From Flavobacteriales bacterium (GTDB taxonomy: Bacteria; Bacteroidota; Bacteroidia; NS11-12g; UBA9320), in assembly GCA_020635435.1 (NCBI GenBank), contig JACJZU010000002.1, positions 496,001 to 560,000 on the forward strand: a DNA stretch of 64,000 nt. The letters run 5' to 3'. Shown here piece after piece: positions 25,411 through 34,358 of this stretch. The position numbers were made by a program, and so were the translations under genes. Each line of letters begins with the position of its first letter. The stretch's first letter is position 1. Below the pieces are notes generated by a model. It saw nothing but the letters and a program-made list of their open reading frames with translations. It had not been told where the DNA came from and did not search any database.

Positions 25411-27894
25411 GTGTTGCGAGTATTCTTTCTGGTTATTCTTTCGAGCTTTTCGTATGCACTCTTCGGACAGGATGTATTCGAGCTGAGCGGCAGCATAACC
25501 GACGAAGAACAAAATGGGCTCACCGATGTGGTGATCATTGAGGACGACAAGACCATCGGATTTTCCAATTCGAATGGAACCTACCGAATTTCGCTCAAGG
25601 CCAATGTCAGACATGTGCTGATCTTCAGCTATCAGCTCTCTTCCAAACAGATCGTCCTTGAACCGCAGAAAGCGGGTGTTCAGGTGGTCAGGAATCTCAC
25701 ATTTCGCACCACCGTCGAACTCCCCACCGCGGGTGTGCAACATAAACGTTTCAGGGAGAAAGTGAGTGTGATCACTATGGATCCCCACATAAGCGTGGAA
25801 TTTCCATCGGTTCAGTTTGAGGATGTGCTCACCAAAGTGGGCCTGGGTGTTACACAGGCCGGTGGTGAATTGAGTTCAGCTTACAATGTACGAGGAGGTA
25901 ATTTCGATGAGAACCTCATCTATGTGAATGGCATCGAGATCTTCCGCCCATTTCTGGTTCGGAGTGGTCAGCAGGAAGGGTTGAGTTTCATAAACCCGGA
26001 CATGACCGAAAATGTGAGCTTTTCGGCAGGTGGATTTGAAGCACGTTACGGCGACAAAATGTCGTCGGTTCTCGATGTGCAATACATCGATCCCAAGAAA
26101 TTCGGTGCCGGAGCGAATCTCAGTTTCATGGGTGTGAGCGCCTATGCGCACGATATAAGCAAGGACCGACGCTTCAGCTATAACGTCGGTGTGCGCTACA
26201 GGACCAATCAGTACCTGCTCAATTCTCTGGATGTTCAGGGGAGCTATAATCCCAACTTTACCGATATTCAGTCACTGCTTTCTTACCGCTTGAACAGTAA
26301 GTTGCGCATGAGCTGGCTCAGTTCCTATGCGCGGAATAACTTTCGCCTCGAACCCGAATCTAGATCTACAAGTTTCGGAACCGTGCAGAATGCGTTGCGG
26401 TTATTTGTGGCTTTTGGTGGAGCGGAGTTGACCCGCTACGAGACTTTCGTGAACGGACTCACATTCACTTATCAGCCCAACGACAGTAATCGGATCGAGT
26501 GGATCAGCAGCACCTATACATCACGTCAGCTCGAGTATTTCACCATCGAAGGGGCCTATCGTTTGGATGAACTTGAGAACAATCTCGGATCGGATGATTT
26601 TGGAGAGAGCAGGCTAACCCTCGGCTTGGGTTATTTCATCAACCATGCCCGAAACAAACTGGATATTCGGGTACACAATCACCAGGTCAAGGGAACGCAT
26701 TACAGGGGAAGCAGCACGTTCGAGTGGGGTGCCATGATGCAATTCGATCAAATGGAAGATCGATTGCGGGAATGGAATTACAACGACTCATCGGGCTACA
26801 ATGTGGCAAGGGGGCGTTCCGATACGGCGATCTATCTCGATGATGTGCTACGCACGAATATTGAGCTTACCGGCGTACGAACTTCCGGATTTCTGCAATG
26901 GACACATATTCTCGATCAACACAACGACATGCGGGTAAATGTCGGGATTAGGGGTAATTATTGGAATGTGAACGAGCAATTCGTGTTTTCTCCAAGGGGG
27001 CAACTCTCCTTTAAACCGAATAAACGCTACAACGACCGCATCTATTCCAAAATAACCGAACCCCGGTTGCGGGATAGTTTGTTGCGAAAAGACTGGTTGC
27101 TGAAAGTGGCTGCAGGCTTGTATGCCCAACCTCCATTCTACAGAGAACTCAGAGACCTATCTGGAGTTTTGAACCTCAATCTGAGGGCCCAGAAGGCCGT
27201 GCACTTCGTGTTCGGAGGAGATATGTTGTTCACGGCCTGGAACCGGCCCTTTCGCTTCATCGGTGAAGTTTACCACAAGCAGTTGTACGATCTCGTTCCT
27301 TATTTCCTCGATAATGTGCGCATTCGGTACGATGCCCTCAATAATTCGAAAGGCCATTCATCCGGACTTGACCTGCGTGTGAACGGGGAGTTCATCAAGG
27401 ATCTCGAATCGTGGGTGAATATCAGTTTCCTGAGCACCCGGGAACGCATAACTTATACAGATGCATCCGGAGTACAGCAGAATACGGGTAACATTCGCAG
27501 GCCAACGGATCAGCGCTTTCACGGATCGATACTTTTTCGGGATGAATTAAAAACCGATCCGTCTGTCAAAATGCATCTCAATCTGGTTTTCGGAACGGGC
27601 TTACCCTATTATTTCAATGGTCCTTACCGATACGAGGAACGCTTCGGAATTCCCGCCTATCGACGGGTCGATATCGGGTTCTCGAAGGAACTTATCGATT
27701 TTTCCAAAAAGCTTACGGAAAGAAGACTCAGCGGTTTGCAGTCATTCTGGATCAGTTTGGAAGTGTTCAACCTGCTGCAAGTGAATAATACCATTTCCTA
27801 TATCTGGGTGGAAGATCTGAACAACAATTTGTACGGGGTGCCCAACTATCTTACAGGACGCCGGTTGAATCTCAAGTTGCTGGTTAAGATCTGA
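25411..27894 (+). CDS. TonB-dependent receptor with N-terminal carboxypeptidase-like domain
   Basis: The 827-residue outer-membrane receptor has a signal peptide (about 1-20, LRVFFLVILSSFSYALFGQ), a carboxypeptidase-regulatory-like domain (about 22-100, SGSITDEEQNGLTDVVIIED), a plug (about 125-240, with AYNVRGGNFDENLIYVNG and FSAGGFEARYGDKMSSVLDV) and a long barrel to the C-terminus. No SusD partner follows, so the ligand is unknown. The start is GTG at 25411 (or TTG at 25414); no ATG is available before the signal peptide. It lies 14 bases after rpe and before the porP-gld region. Confidence 0.9.
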   Translation: MLRVFFLVILSSFSYALFGQDVFELSGSITDEEQNGLTDVVIIEDDKTIGFSNSNGTYRISLKANVRHVLIFSYQLSSKQIVLEPQKAGVQVVRNLTFRTTVELPTAGVQHKRFREKVSVITMDPHISVEFPSVQFEDVLTKVGLGVTQAGGELSSAYNVRGGNFDENLIYVNGIEIFRPFLVRSGQQEGLSFINPDMTENVSFSAGGFEARYGDKMSSVLDVQYIDPKKFGAGANLSFMGVSAYAHDISKDRRFSYNVGVRYRTNQYLLNSLDVQGSYNPNFTDIQSLLSYRLNSKLRMSWLSSYARNNFRLEPESRSTSFGTVQNALRLFVAFGGAELTRYETFVNGLTFTYQPNDSNRIEWISSTYTSRQLEYFTIEGAYRLDELENNLGSDDFGESRLTLGLGYFINHARNKLDIRVHNHQVKGTHYRGSSTFEWGAMMQFDQMEDRLREWNYNDSSGYNVARGRSDTAIYLDDVLRTNIELTGVRTSGFLQWTHILDQHNDMRVNVGIRGNYWNVNEQFVFSPRGQLSFKPNKRYNDRIYSKITEPRLRDSLLRKDWLLKVAAGLYAQPPFYRELRDLSGVLNLNLRAQKAVHFVFGGDMLFTAWNRPFRFIGEVYHKQLYDLVPYFLDNVRIRYDALNNSKGHSSGLDLRVNGEFIKDLESWVNISFLSTRERITYTDASGVQQNTGNIRRPTDQRFHGSILFRDELKTDPSVKMHLNLVFGTGLPYYFNGPYRYEERFGIPAYRRVDIGFSKELIDFSKKLTERRLSGLQSFWISLEVFNLLQVNNTISYIWVEDLNNNLYGVPNYLTGRRLNLKLLVKI

Positions 27895-28022
27895 TACGGG
27901 AGTTGCTCCAAAATATGCTCCGTGCATAACCGGGATTCGGGCAGAACAGTGTCTGAGTTAACTTATCACGCATCTAAACTTCCAACCTTTTGTGGATAGC
28001 ATGCGTCTGATAGTTGTGTGTT

Positions 28023-28036
28023 ACTCAACTTTGAGT
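28023..28036. promoter_or_regulatory. palindrome overlapping the porP promoter region
   Basis: ACTCAA-CT-TTGAGT is a perfect inverted repeat. It lies between a possible -33 TTG (28015-28017 area) and the near-consensus TTAATTTG just before the porP start, so it could be an operator. Role is inferred from position. Confidence 0.35.
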
Positions 28037-28055
28037 TTAATTTGTGCGTGATCGA

Positions 28056-29141
28056 ATGTCTATGACCAGAATATTTACCTACGCGGGTTTTGTGTTGGCG
28101 CTTGTTTCCATGTCGGTTTTGGCTAAAGCCCAGCAGGATCCTTACTATACGCATTTCAAGTTCAACAAGCAGGCTTACAACCCCGGTGCGGTTGGAACTA
28201 CGGATGACGTGATCTGTGTGAGCGGAATTACCCACAGTCAGTGGCGCAATTACGACGACCTCACATTTATTGACCGAAAAACCGGAGAACCGGTGTCCGG
28301 TGGAGAAATTGTCGAAAACGTGGCACCGGTCACCTACAACTTCAATATCGGAGGTCAGATCACCACGAACAAGGGGCAACGTCAGTTAGGTGCCGTTGGC
28401 GCCACGGTTTACAGCGATAAACTGGGATTCCAGAAAACGACCAGCTTCCGTTTGCAGGGGGCCTATTTCATACCCGTTCAGGGAAATTTCGGGCGCCTGG
28501 CCATCGGGATTGAGGCCGGATTCAATCAATTCGGTTACGACAATCCAAGGTTCAGAGCCTTGAACCCGAACGACCCGCGCATTCCACTGGGCAGTGCCAA
28601 CGATTCCAAACTGGACCTGGGATTTGGAGTATATTACAAACAACGACGATTGGGGAATTCCATTGAGAACTTCTATGCCGGACTGAGTGCTTCCCATTTG
28701 AATCAGGCAAAATTTGAAATACCAACCAGTCAGGCAAATGCCACCATCACGCATCAAATGGAGATGCACTATTACTTTGTTACCGGTGCAGATATCGACC
28801 TGAGCCCCGGATTGGTGCTGGAGCCGGCCATTTGGATCAAGAGCAAGGCAAAACCACAGATCGACGTGAATGCAACAGTATTGTACAACGATATGATCCG
28901 TGGTGGATTGGGTTATCGCCAATGGGGTAATACCGATGCGCTTTCGATCATGGTCGGATACAAGAAGGATATGAACAATTCCAACGTGTTGCAGATCGGA
29001 TATTCGTACGACGTAACTATGAGCCAGATCCGAACCGTGAGTGATGGAACTCATGAGATCATGGTCACTTATTGTTTCCCGCTGGCCGTATCCAAAAAAC
29101 CACCAACAAAGAAATTCCACCGAAACACCCGCTGGTTGTAA
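28056..29141 (+). CDS. PorP/SprF family type IX secretion outer-membrane protein
   Basis: The 361-residue protein has a signal peptide (about 1-25, ending LAKAQ) and the family opening QQDPYYTHFKFNKQAYNPGAVGT, then barrel strands to the C-terminus. PorP/SprF proteins are inner-face outer-membrane barrels that anchor T9SS or gliding adhesins; gene order porP-K-L-M-N matches the Porphyromonas por operon. The frame starts at GTG 28044, but that falls in the promoter; ATGs at 28056 and 28062 are both possible. It is 110 bases upstream of gldK. Confidence 0.88.
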   Translation: MSMTRIFTYAGFVLALVSMSVLAKAQQDPYYTHFKFNKQAYNPGAVGTTDDVICVSGITHSQWRNYDDLTFIDRKTGEPVSGGEIVENVAPVTYNFNIGGQITTNKGQRQLGAVGATVYSDKLGFQKTTSFRLQGAYFIPVQGNFGRLAIGIEAGFNQFGYDNPRFRALNPNDPRIPLGSANDSKLDLGFGVYYKQRRLGNSIENFYAGLSASHLNQAKFEIPTSQANATITHQMEMHYYFVTGADIDLSPGLVLEPAIWIKSKAKPQIDVNATVLYNDMIRGGLGYRQWGNTDALSIMVGYKKDMNNSNVLQIGYSYDVTMSQIRTVSDGTHEIMVTYCFPLAVSKKPPTKKFHRNTRWL

Positions 29142-29199
29142 GCGGGCTTACAATATTTAAGTCATACTACCGTTAAACTTCTGATTTTGTGGGGGTAGC

Positions 29200-29229
29200 T
29201 TGATTATTCAAATTATCCGATTAATATTG
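29200..29229 (+). promoter_or_regulatory. promoter for gldK
   Basis: A TTG (29200-29202) is followed after 19 bases by TAATATTG (29222-29229), one base off TAnnTTTG. Spacing is ideal for the Bacteroidota -33/-7 pair. The gldK ATG is 23 bases downstream. Confidence 0.5.
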
Positions 29230-29251
29230 TAGAATCGTTCAATTAAGAGGT

Positions 29252-30529
29252 ATGAGAAACGTACTTGGAGTATTTTTTATCGCATTAATCTTCGGGTCCA
29301 TAGGATGTGGAACGCAGCAGGAGTGGGAGTTGACGGGTGTTCAGGGAAGAAAACCCTGGTTCCATCCTCAGCCGTATGGAACGGTGTACATTCCAACCGG
29401 AACGTATCATTCTGGTCAGAGCGACCAGGATATCTTCCGTTCTTACATTGCACCGAACAAGCAAGTGTCGATTCACGCCATGTGGATGGATGACACGGAG
29501 ATTACAAATAACGAATACCGTCAGTTTGTTAAATACGTGCAGGATTCAATTGCACGATACACCCTTGAAGAGCCTTACATCCGTGAAGTGGAAGATGTTG
29601 ATGACTCTTACTACGTGATCGACTACAATGAGGAAGTTGATTATGAGGAGAGTGCAGAAGACCTGGTTGACATTTACTACCGTATCCGTGAGCGGATCGA
29701 TCACAAACGACAGATCGATATCCGCAAGTTGGAATACGAATACCAGTTCATGGACTATCAGGCTGCGGCGCGAGCGGATTACTGGAATTCTGATCGCACA
29801 CAATTCATTAAGAAGAAAAAAGTGAAGATCTACCCGGACACACTCGTTTGGATCCGCGACTTTGCCTATTCGTACAACGACCCAATGGTGAGGGTTTATT
29901 TCTACCACCCGAAATACGATGATTATCCGGTAGTAGGTGTGAACTGGCATCAGGCCAATGCCTTCTGTAACTGGAGAACCCGGATCATGCAACATCATTG
30001 GGAAGGTGAAGGTATGCCTTTGACAGAGTACTGGAGGCTCCCAACTGAGTTTGAATGGGAGTGGGCTGCACGTGGAGGCCGGGATAATAATATGTATCCC
30101 TGGGGAGGTCCGTATACACGCAACAGTAAAGGTTGTTTCCTGGCAAACTTCAAACCGAATCGCGGTAACTATATGGACGACGGTGGAATGTATCCAGTTC
30201 GAGCCGATTCGTATTTCCCGAACGACTATGGCTTGTACAACATGGCAGGAAACGTTGCGGAGTGGACGATCAATGCATATGCCGAATCGACCAGTCAATT
30301 CAGTCACGACCTCAACCCGGATTACCGATATGATGCCGATGAATCAAGAGATGGTGCTGATTATTTGACCCTGTCGCGTAAAGTGATCCGCGGTGGATCC
30401 TGGAAGGATATTGCATACTTCATCCAGAACGGTTCCAGAAGCTATGAGTATCAGGATACCTGCAAGTCATTTGTAGGATTCCGCTGTGTACAGACATACA
30501 TTGGCCGTTCGGCACTGGATAAGCAGTAG
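29252..30529 (+). CDS. gldK: gliding motility/T9SS lipoprotein GldK
   Basis: GldK (PorK) forms, with GldN, the periplasmic ring attached under the outer membrane. The 425-residue protein has a lipoprotein signal (LIFGSIGC, Cys19) and a formylglycine-generating-enzyme (SUMF1) fold: MWMDDTEITNNEYRQFVKY, YPVVGVNWHQANAFCNWRT, WRLPTEFEWEWAARGG, GNVAEWT and RKVIRGGSWKD. It is a structural relative of that enzyme family. First gene after the porP-like protein and followed by gldL. Confidence 0.96.
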   Translation: MRNVLGVFFIALIFGSIGCGTQQEWELTGVQGRKPWFHPQPYGTVYIPTGTYHSGQSDQDIFRSYIAPNKQVSIHAMWMDDTEITNNEYRQFVKYVQDSIARYTLEEPYIREVEDVDDSYYVIDYNEEVDYEESAEDLVDIYYRIRERIDHKRQIDIRKLEYEYQFMDYQAAARADYWNSDRTQFIKKKKVKIYPDTLVWIRDFAYSYNDPMVRVYFYHPKYDDYPVVGVNWHQANAFCNWRTRIMQHHWEGEGMPLTEYWRLPTEFEWEWAARGGRDNNMYPWGGPYTRNSKGCFLANFKPNRGNYMDDGGMYPVRADSYFPNDYGLYNMAGNVAEWTINAYAESTSQFSHDLNPDYRYDADESRDGADYLTLSRKVIRGGSWKDIAYFIQNGSRSYEYQDTCKSFVGFRCVQTYIGRSALDKQ

Positions 30530-30557
30530 GGGATAAAAAGCGGAAAAAAGTTATAGA

Positions 30558-30580
30558 CACCGATTATTTCATATTCGGTG
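30558..30580 (+). other. weak hairpin between gldK and gldL
   Basis: CACCGA and TCGGTG form a 6-bp perfect stem around an 11-base AT-rich loop in the 131-base gap. There is no U-tract. It might be an mRNA processing or stability element that sets GldK versus GldL/M levels; this is speculative. Confidence 0.3.
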
Positions 30581-30660
30581 CTTTCCGTATATTCACGCCA
30601 CAATTTTTCTAATCAATTTATTGAGTATAACCATTAACGTAAAAACAAAAAAGTACTATC

Positions 30661-31326
30661 ATGAGTAAAAGTGTATTTGAAAGTAAGAAGTGGAAGAAGT
30701 TTATGGCCTTGTGCTACGGTTGGGGTGCTGCGATCGTTATCGTTGGAGCACTTTTCAAAATTCTTCACTGGAAGGGAGCCGACATCATGTTGATGGTAGG
30801 TATGATGACCGAAGCATTCATCTTCTTTCTTTCAGCTTTCGAGCCTGTTCACGAGGAAGTGGATTGGTCATTGGTTTATCCGGAATTGGCGGGTATGGAG
30901 AGTGAAGATCGCGGTTCAAAAGGTAAATCCCAGAGTGTATCTCAACAGTTGGACAGCATGTTGGCTCAAGCCAAAGTGGGACCTGAGTTGATCGAAGGAT
31001 TGGGTACAGGTTTGAGAAGTTTGAGTGAGAACGTTGGCAATATGGCCGATCTTTCCGGTGCCACTGTTGCAACGAAGGAGTATGCCGAGAACATTTCAGC
31101 AGCTGCCAAGAACATCGGTGGAATGAATAATTCGTACACACGTGCAATGGAAGCTTTGGATTCTCTTGCAGAAACTACCACCACATTGAAGAACTCCACG
31201 AATACCTTCGCTGAGTCCGGAAATGTAATTGCAAGTGTGAATCAATCTTTGGCTCAGTTCAATAAGAATGTCGAAAGCCTGAATAAGGTTTACGGCGGTA
31301 TGCTCACTGCAATGCGTCCATCCTAA
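30661..31326 (+). CDS. gldL: gliding motility/T9SS motor protein GldL
   Basis: GldL (PorL) with GldM is the proton-driven motor of the T9SS. The 221-residue protein has two membrane helices (about 15-33 and 42-60), with a Lys in the first (ALFKILHWKG) and the membrane Glu in the second (MMTEAFIFFLSAFEP, Glu51), both matching residues implicated in proton flow in studied GldL proteins. The rest is a cytoplasmic, low-complexity helical domain. It precedes gldM by 37 bases. Confidence 0.95.
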   Translation: MSKSVFESKKWKKFMALCYGWGAAIVIVGALFKILHWKGADIMLMVGMMTEAFIFFLSAFEPVHEEVDWSLVYPELAGMESEDRGSKGKSQSVSQQLDSMLAQAKVGPELIEGLGTGLRSLSENVGNMADLSGATVATKEYAENISAAAKNIGGMNNSYTRAMEALDSLAETTTTLKNSTNTFAESGNVIASVNQSLAQFNKNVESLNKVYGGMLTAMRPS

Positions 31327-31363
31327 GTCCATTATTCTTTCATTTTAAATTAAATAAAGAACT

Positions 31364-32998
31364 ATGGCATCAGGAAATCTAAGCCCCAGGCAGAAGATGA
31401 TCAACGTGATGTATCTCGTGTTGATCGCACTCCTGGCATTGAACGTATCTAAAGAAATTCTAAAGTCCTTCCACCTGATCGAGGTGTCTTTCAATAAAGC
31501 CAAAGACAACCTCGATGCCAAGATCGGTGATAAGATCAAAGGGTTGGAAAAGGAAAGTGCAAACGATCCCACTTTGCTACCATATCTCGAAAGAGCCAAG
31601 GAGGCTCGCGAGATCAGTGATGAGTTCGTGGCATACATACAACAGATCATCGACGAGTTGACTGAGAAAGCCGAAGGTAGAAAAGAACCTGAAGGCGACG
31701 TTGATCCGGCCTCTCTGAAACCTTATGAAACGGAACTGAAGGGATCCGACAATATTGAACTTCACGCGCACTATTTCTTCGTTGACAACGCAGGAGGAGG
31801 TAAAGAGAAGGGATATAAGTCCAAAGAGCTCGAAGATAAGATCAACAAAACACGCGAAAGTCTCCTGAAACTTTTGGAAAGCGATAAAGACACGAATGGT
31901 GTACAACTCGATCCAAAGATCAAGGAATCCGTAGCTCAGGGAACAATGCTCCGTGCGGAATTGGAACCGGGAGAGACCAAATACAGTTCCTGGTCCAAGA
32001 AATTCCTGGAGCACTCTCCTTTAGCGGCTGTTGTTACACTGCTCACTAAAATTCAAAGTGATGCCAAAACACTTGAAGCGGCCGTCGTAGATGAGTTGTC
32101 GAAAGGTGAGGAGCAGCAATTTAACATTGAAGCTCTTGAACCAGTTGTTCGAACCAATTCAAACGTGGTAATGCTCGGTGAGGAGTTCCGTGCAGAGATC
32201 TTCCTTGCTGCTCGTACTTCAGGTTCTGAGAACACAACATTTGAAATGACCCAAGGTGGGGCAGGTCCATTGGAGATCGAAAACGGTAAAGGTATATACT
32301 CTGTTCGTCCTTCAAGCCAGGGCGCATTCCCATTCGCCGGGGTGATCAAGGTTAAGACCAAGAAAGGAACAGAGGAGTATCCATTTAGCTCCGAGTACCA
32401 GGCATTCCAGGGACAGGCATCTATCGCGGCAACAAAAATGAACATGTTGTACATAGGTGTTGAAAACCCGATATCCATAGCCGTGCCGGGTGTTAACCCA
32501 CGTGATATCACTGCCTCCATTTCATCAGGTACACTGCGCAGAGACGGATCGAACTGGGTTGCTGACGTGCAACAACCCGGAAACGCGACGATCAGTGTTT
32601 CTGCAAAGTTGAGCGATGGATCAAGTCGTACGGTTGGAAGCATGGTTTATCGTGTTCGTCGTTTACCCAAGCCTGAAGCGAAATGGGGAACCATTGAAAG
32701 CGGTGGTGCACCGATCCCAAAATCTGCACTTTTGGCTCAAGCCCAAATCACTGCAGGTATGGGAGCCGAATTTGCTTTCGAGGGACTGCGGTATACAGTC
32801 ACCAATTACCAGTTCATCTTCGCCCCACGACGTGGTGAAGCGGCAGTATTGAATGGTAATGGCCCTGCAATTCAAGCCGGTATGAAGAACTTGATCCAAC
32901 GCGCAAGCCGCGGTGACCGTGTTCTTGTTGATAAGATACGTGCAAACGGACCGGGTGGAAGTAAAACACTTCAACCAATTATTATTGAAATACAATAA
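31364..32998 (+). CDS. gldM: gliding motility/T9SS motor protein GldM
   Basis: GldM (PorM) spans the periplasm and couples the GldL motor to the GldK/GldN ring. The 544-residue protein has a short cytoplasmic N-terminus with Arg9 (SPRQKM), one membrane helix (about 12-30, MINVMYLVLIALLALNVS), a helical first periplasmic domain (about 35-225) and Ig-like domains to the end (for example AVPGVNPRDITASISSGTL). Length and layout are normal. It ends 40 bases before gldN. Confidence 0.96.
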   Translation: MASGNLSPRQKMINVMYLVLIALLALNVSKEILKSFHLIEVSFNKAKDNLDAKIGDKIKGLEKESANDPTLLPYLERAKEAREISDEFVAYIQQIIDELTEKAEGRKEPEGDVDPASLKPYETELKGSDNIELHAHYFFVDNAGGGKEKGYKSKELEDKINKTRESLLKLLESDKDTNGVQLDPKIKESVAQGTMLRAELEPGETKYSSWSKKFLEHSPLAAVVTLLTKIQSDAKTLEAAVVDELSKGEEQQFNIEALEPVVRTNSNVVMLGEEFRAEIFLAARTSGSENTTFEMTQGGAGPLEIENGKGIYSVRPSSQGAFPFAGVIKVKTKKGTEEYPFSSEYQAFQGQASIAATKMNMLYIGVENPISIAVPGVNPRDITASISSGTLRRDGSNWVADVQQPGNATISVSAKLSDGSSRTVGSMVYRVRRLPKPEAKWGTIESGGAPIPKSALLAQAQITAGMGAEFAFEGLRYTVTNYQFIFAPRRGEAAVLNGNGPAIQAGMKNLIQRASRGDRVLVDKIRANGPGGSKTLQPIIIEIQ

Positions 32999-33003
32999 TT
33001 TGG

Positions 33004-33011
33004 TACTTTTG
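33004..33011 (+). promoter_or_regulatory. -7 promoter box just upstream of gldN
   Basis: TACTTTTG is an exact TAnnTTTG match starting 6 bases after the gldM stop and 28 bases before the gldN ATG. A TTG at 32985-32987 is 16 bases upstream, shorter than the usual spacing. It suggests gldN can be transcribed separately. Confidence 0.45.
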
Positions 33012-33038
33012 CGTTTATTACCTGAAGTTGCGTTGAGT

Positions 33039-33893
33039 ATGTGGAATAGAAAAATAGTCGTTTGTCTGGCCATCCTGGCCGGAATGAGTTTCAGCTCTTT
33101 CGCTCAGAGTGATCTTGAGGATTGGAGCTATGAGAAAACCGCCGTTAAGGAACGTAAGGTGATCCCTTATCGTTACACGCGTGAAGCGAATGTCAAATTT
33201 CACAAGCGCATTCACCGGGTAATCGACACCAGGGAGAAACAAAACCTCATCATGCACTGGCCTCGAAATGCCTTTTACAATGTGATCTATCAGGCTGCAT
33301 TGAAAGGACCGAACAAAGAGGGCGGTGTACAAGCCTATACCAGTGACTCACTGGATATTGGTGCAGCTTATTCGGAAGAGGATATTCTCGGTCGTGGTTC
33401 GCAGGAATTCGTGACCACCATTCAGGATCCCAATTTCCCGGATGATCCGTACATGGTGATCGACACAGTGATCTCCATTCCCTTTGAACCAAATCAGATC
33501 AAAAAGTACAGGCTGATGGAAGATTGGATCTTTGATTACAATTACTCCGATTTCCGTGCTCGTATCATTGCTATAGCTCCCCTGTTCAATCAGGTTGCGA
33601 GTGGTATCGAATTGGGAGAAGTACCCCTGTTCTGGGTTAAAATGGACGATCTTCGTCCTGTACTCGTGAATCAGGAGATCTTCAATCCTTTTAACGATGC
33701 CGCACGTTATTCTTTTGATGATTGGTTCCAGATGCGTATGTTCTCCAGCTATATTGTTAAGGAGTCCAACGTTTGGGATATGGATATCAAATATTTCGAG
33801 GAATTCCGTGACGATGGTCTTGCCGCACTTTTGGAAAGCGAGCGAATCAAGAACGACCTCTTCATATTCGAACACGATGTTTGGGAGTATTGA
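33039..33893 (+). CDS. gldN: gliding motility/T9SS periplasmic protein GldN
   Basis: GldN (PorN) binds GldK and forms the periplasmic ring. The 284-residue protein has a signal peptide (MWNRKIVVCLAILAGMSFSSFAQ, about 23 residues), then the family region with YEKTAVKERKVIPYRYTREANV, RKQNLIM-type segment and RLMEDWIFDYNYSDFRARIIAIAP. The frame extends to 32913 inside gldM; the ATG at 33039 gives the signal peptide. It closes the operon and is followed by a strong terminator. Confidence 0.95.
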   Translation: MWNRKIVVCLAILAGMSFSSFAQSDLEDWSYEKTAVKERKVIPYRYTREANVKFHKRIHRVIDTREKQNLIMHWPRNAFYNVIYQAALKGPNKEGGVQAYTSDSLDIGAAYSEEDILGRGSQEFVTTIQDPNFPDDPYMVIDTVISIPFEPNQIKKYRLMEDWIFDYNYSDFRARIIAIAPLFNQVASGIELGEVPLFWVKMDDLRPVLVNQEIFNPFNDAARYSFDDWFQMRMFSSYIVKESNVWDMDIKYFEEFRDDGLAALLESERIKNDLFIFEHDVWEY

Positions 33894-33917
33894 TCCCTGT
33901 TCATAGTAAACATTCAA

Positions 33918-33949
33918 GGCCCGTGCATTATGTACGGGCCTTTTTTTTT
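33918..33949 (+). terminator. strong intrinsic terminator after gldN
   Basis: A 9-bp stem (GGCCCGTGC with ATGTACGGGCC, one G-T pair) with loop ATTAT is followed by nine T residues. It ends the porP-gldKLMN transcript. Confidence 0.93.
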
Positions 33950-34287
33950 GCCGTAATTTACCTTGTTGTTTGACTTAAGCAAATTCCTCGTGAGGCCATT
34001 TCATGTAGGTTCCATTCCCGATACCCAACACACGAATGCACTGTGTAGGTACTTATAAATTCAGAAATGATAGCTGAAAAGCCACAGGGTAGATCGTACT
34101 CAACCGAGACTTCTTGCGGATGTTATCGGAACGGAGCAAATGCGCCTTCTCATTGAACTTTATTACATATTATCCGAAATGGACCAGCTTCTTAAACTCT
34201 GAATTCTTAGCCGTCCCAAAGGGTGTAACTTCAACACCAAAGAAGTCAAATGTCCCAAAACCACGACACCCCATCAACCCAAGATCC
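33950..34287. other. intergenic stretch without a convincing gene
   Basis: After the gldN terminator, 338 bases hold no gene I can support. A 34-codon minus-strand frame (34170-34274, starting MGCRGFGTFDFFGV) reads like protein sequence but is short and runs upstream into the tandem repeat without a stop. It may be a gene remnant or part of an intergenic element. No tRNA or riboswitch shape was seen. Confidence 0.4.
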
Positions 34288-34351
34288 CAGCTACCCAACA
34301 ACCCAGCTACCCAACAACCCAGCTACCCAACAACCCAGCTACCCAACAACC
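34288..34351. repeat. four tandem copies of a 16-bp repeat
   Basis: The unit CAGCTACCCAACAACC occurs four times exactly, head to tail, followed by a partial copy, ending 8 bases before the stop of the DUF2167 gene. The unit is not a multiple of three. It is a minisatellite, not a CRISPR, because there are no spacers. Confidence 0.95.
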
Positions 34352-34358
34352 CAACAAC

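Noticed and set aside
28386..29120. 244-codon minus-strand frame opposite the porP-like gene
   Set aside because: Antisense shadow with no recognisable features.
29546..30307. 253-codon minus-strand frame opposite gldK
   Set aside because: Antisense shadow; His/Val-rich text with no domain.
34288..34351. CRISPR array
   Set aside because: The repeats are head to tail with no spacers, and no cas gene is in the window.
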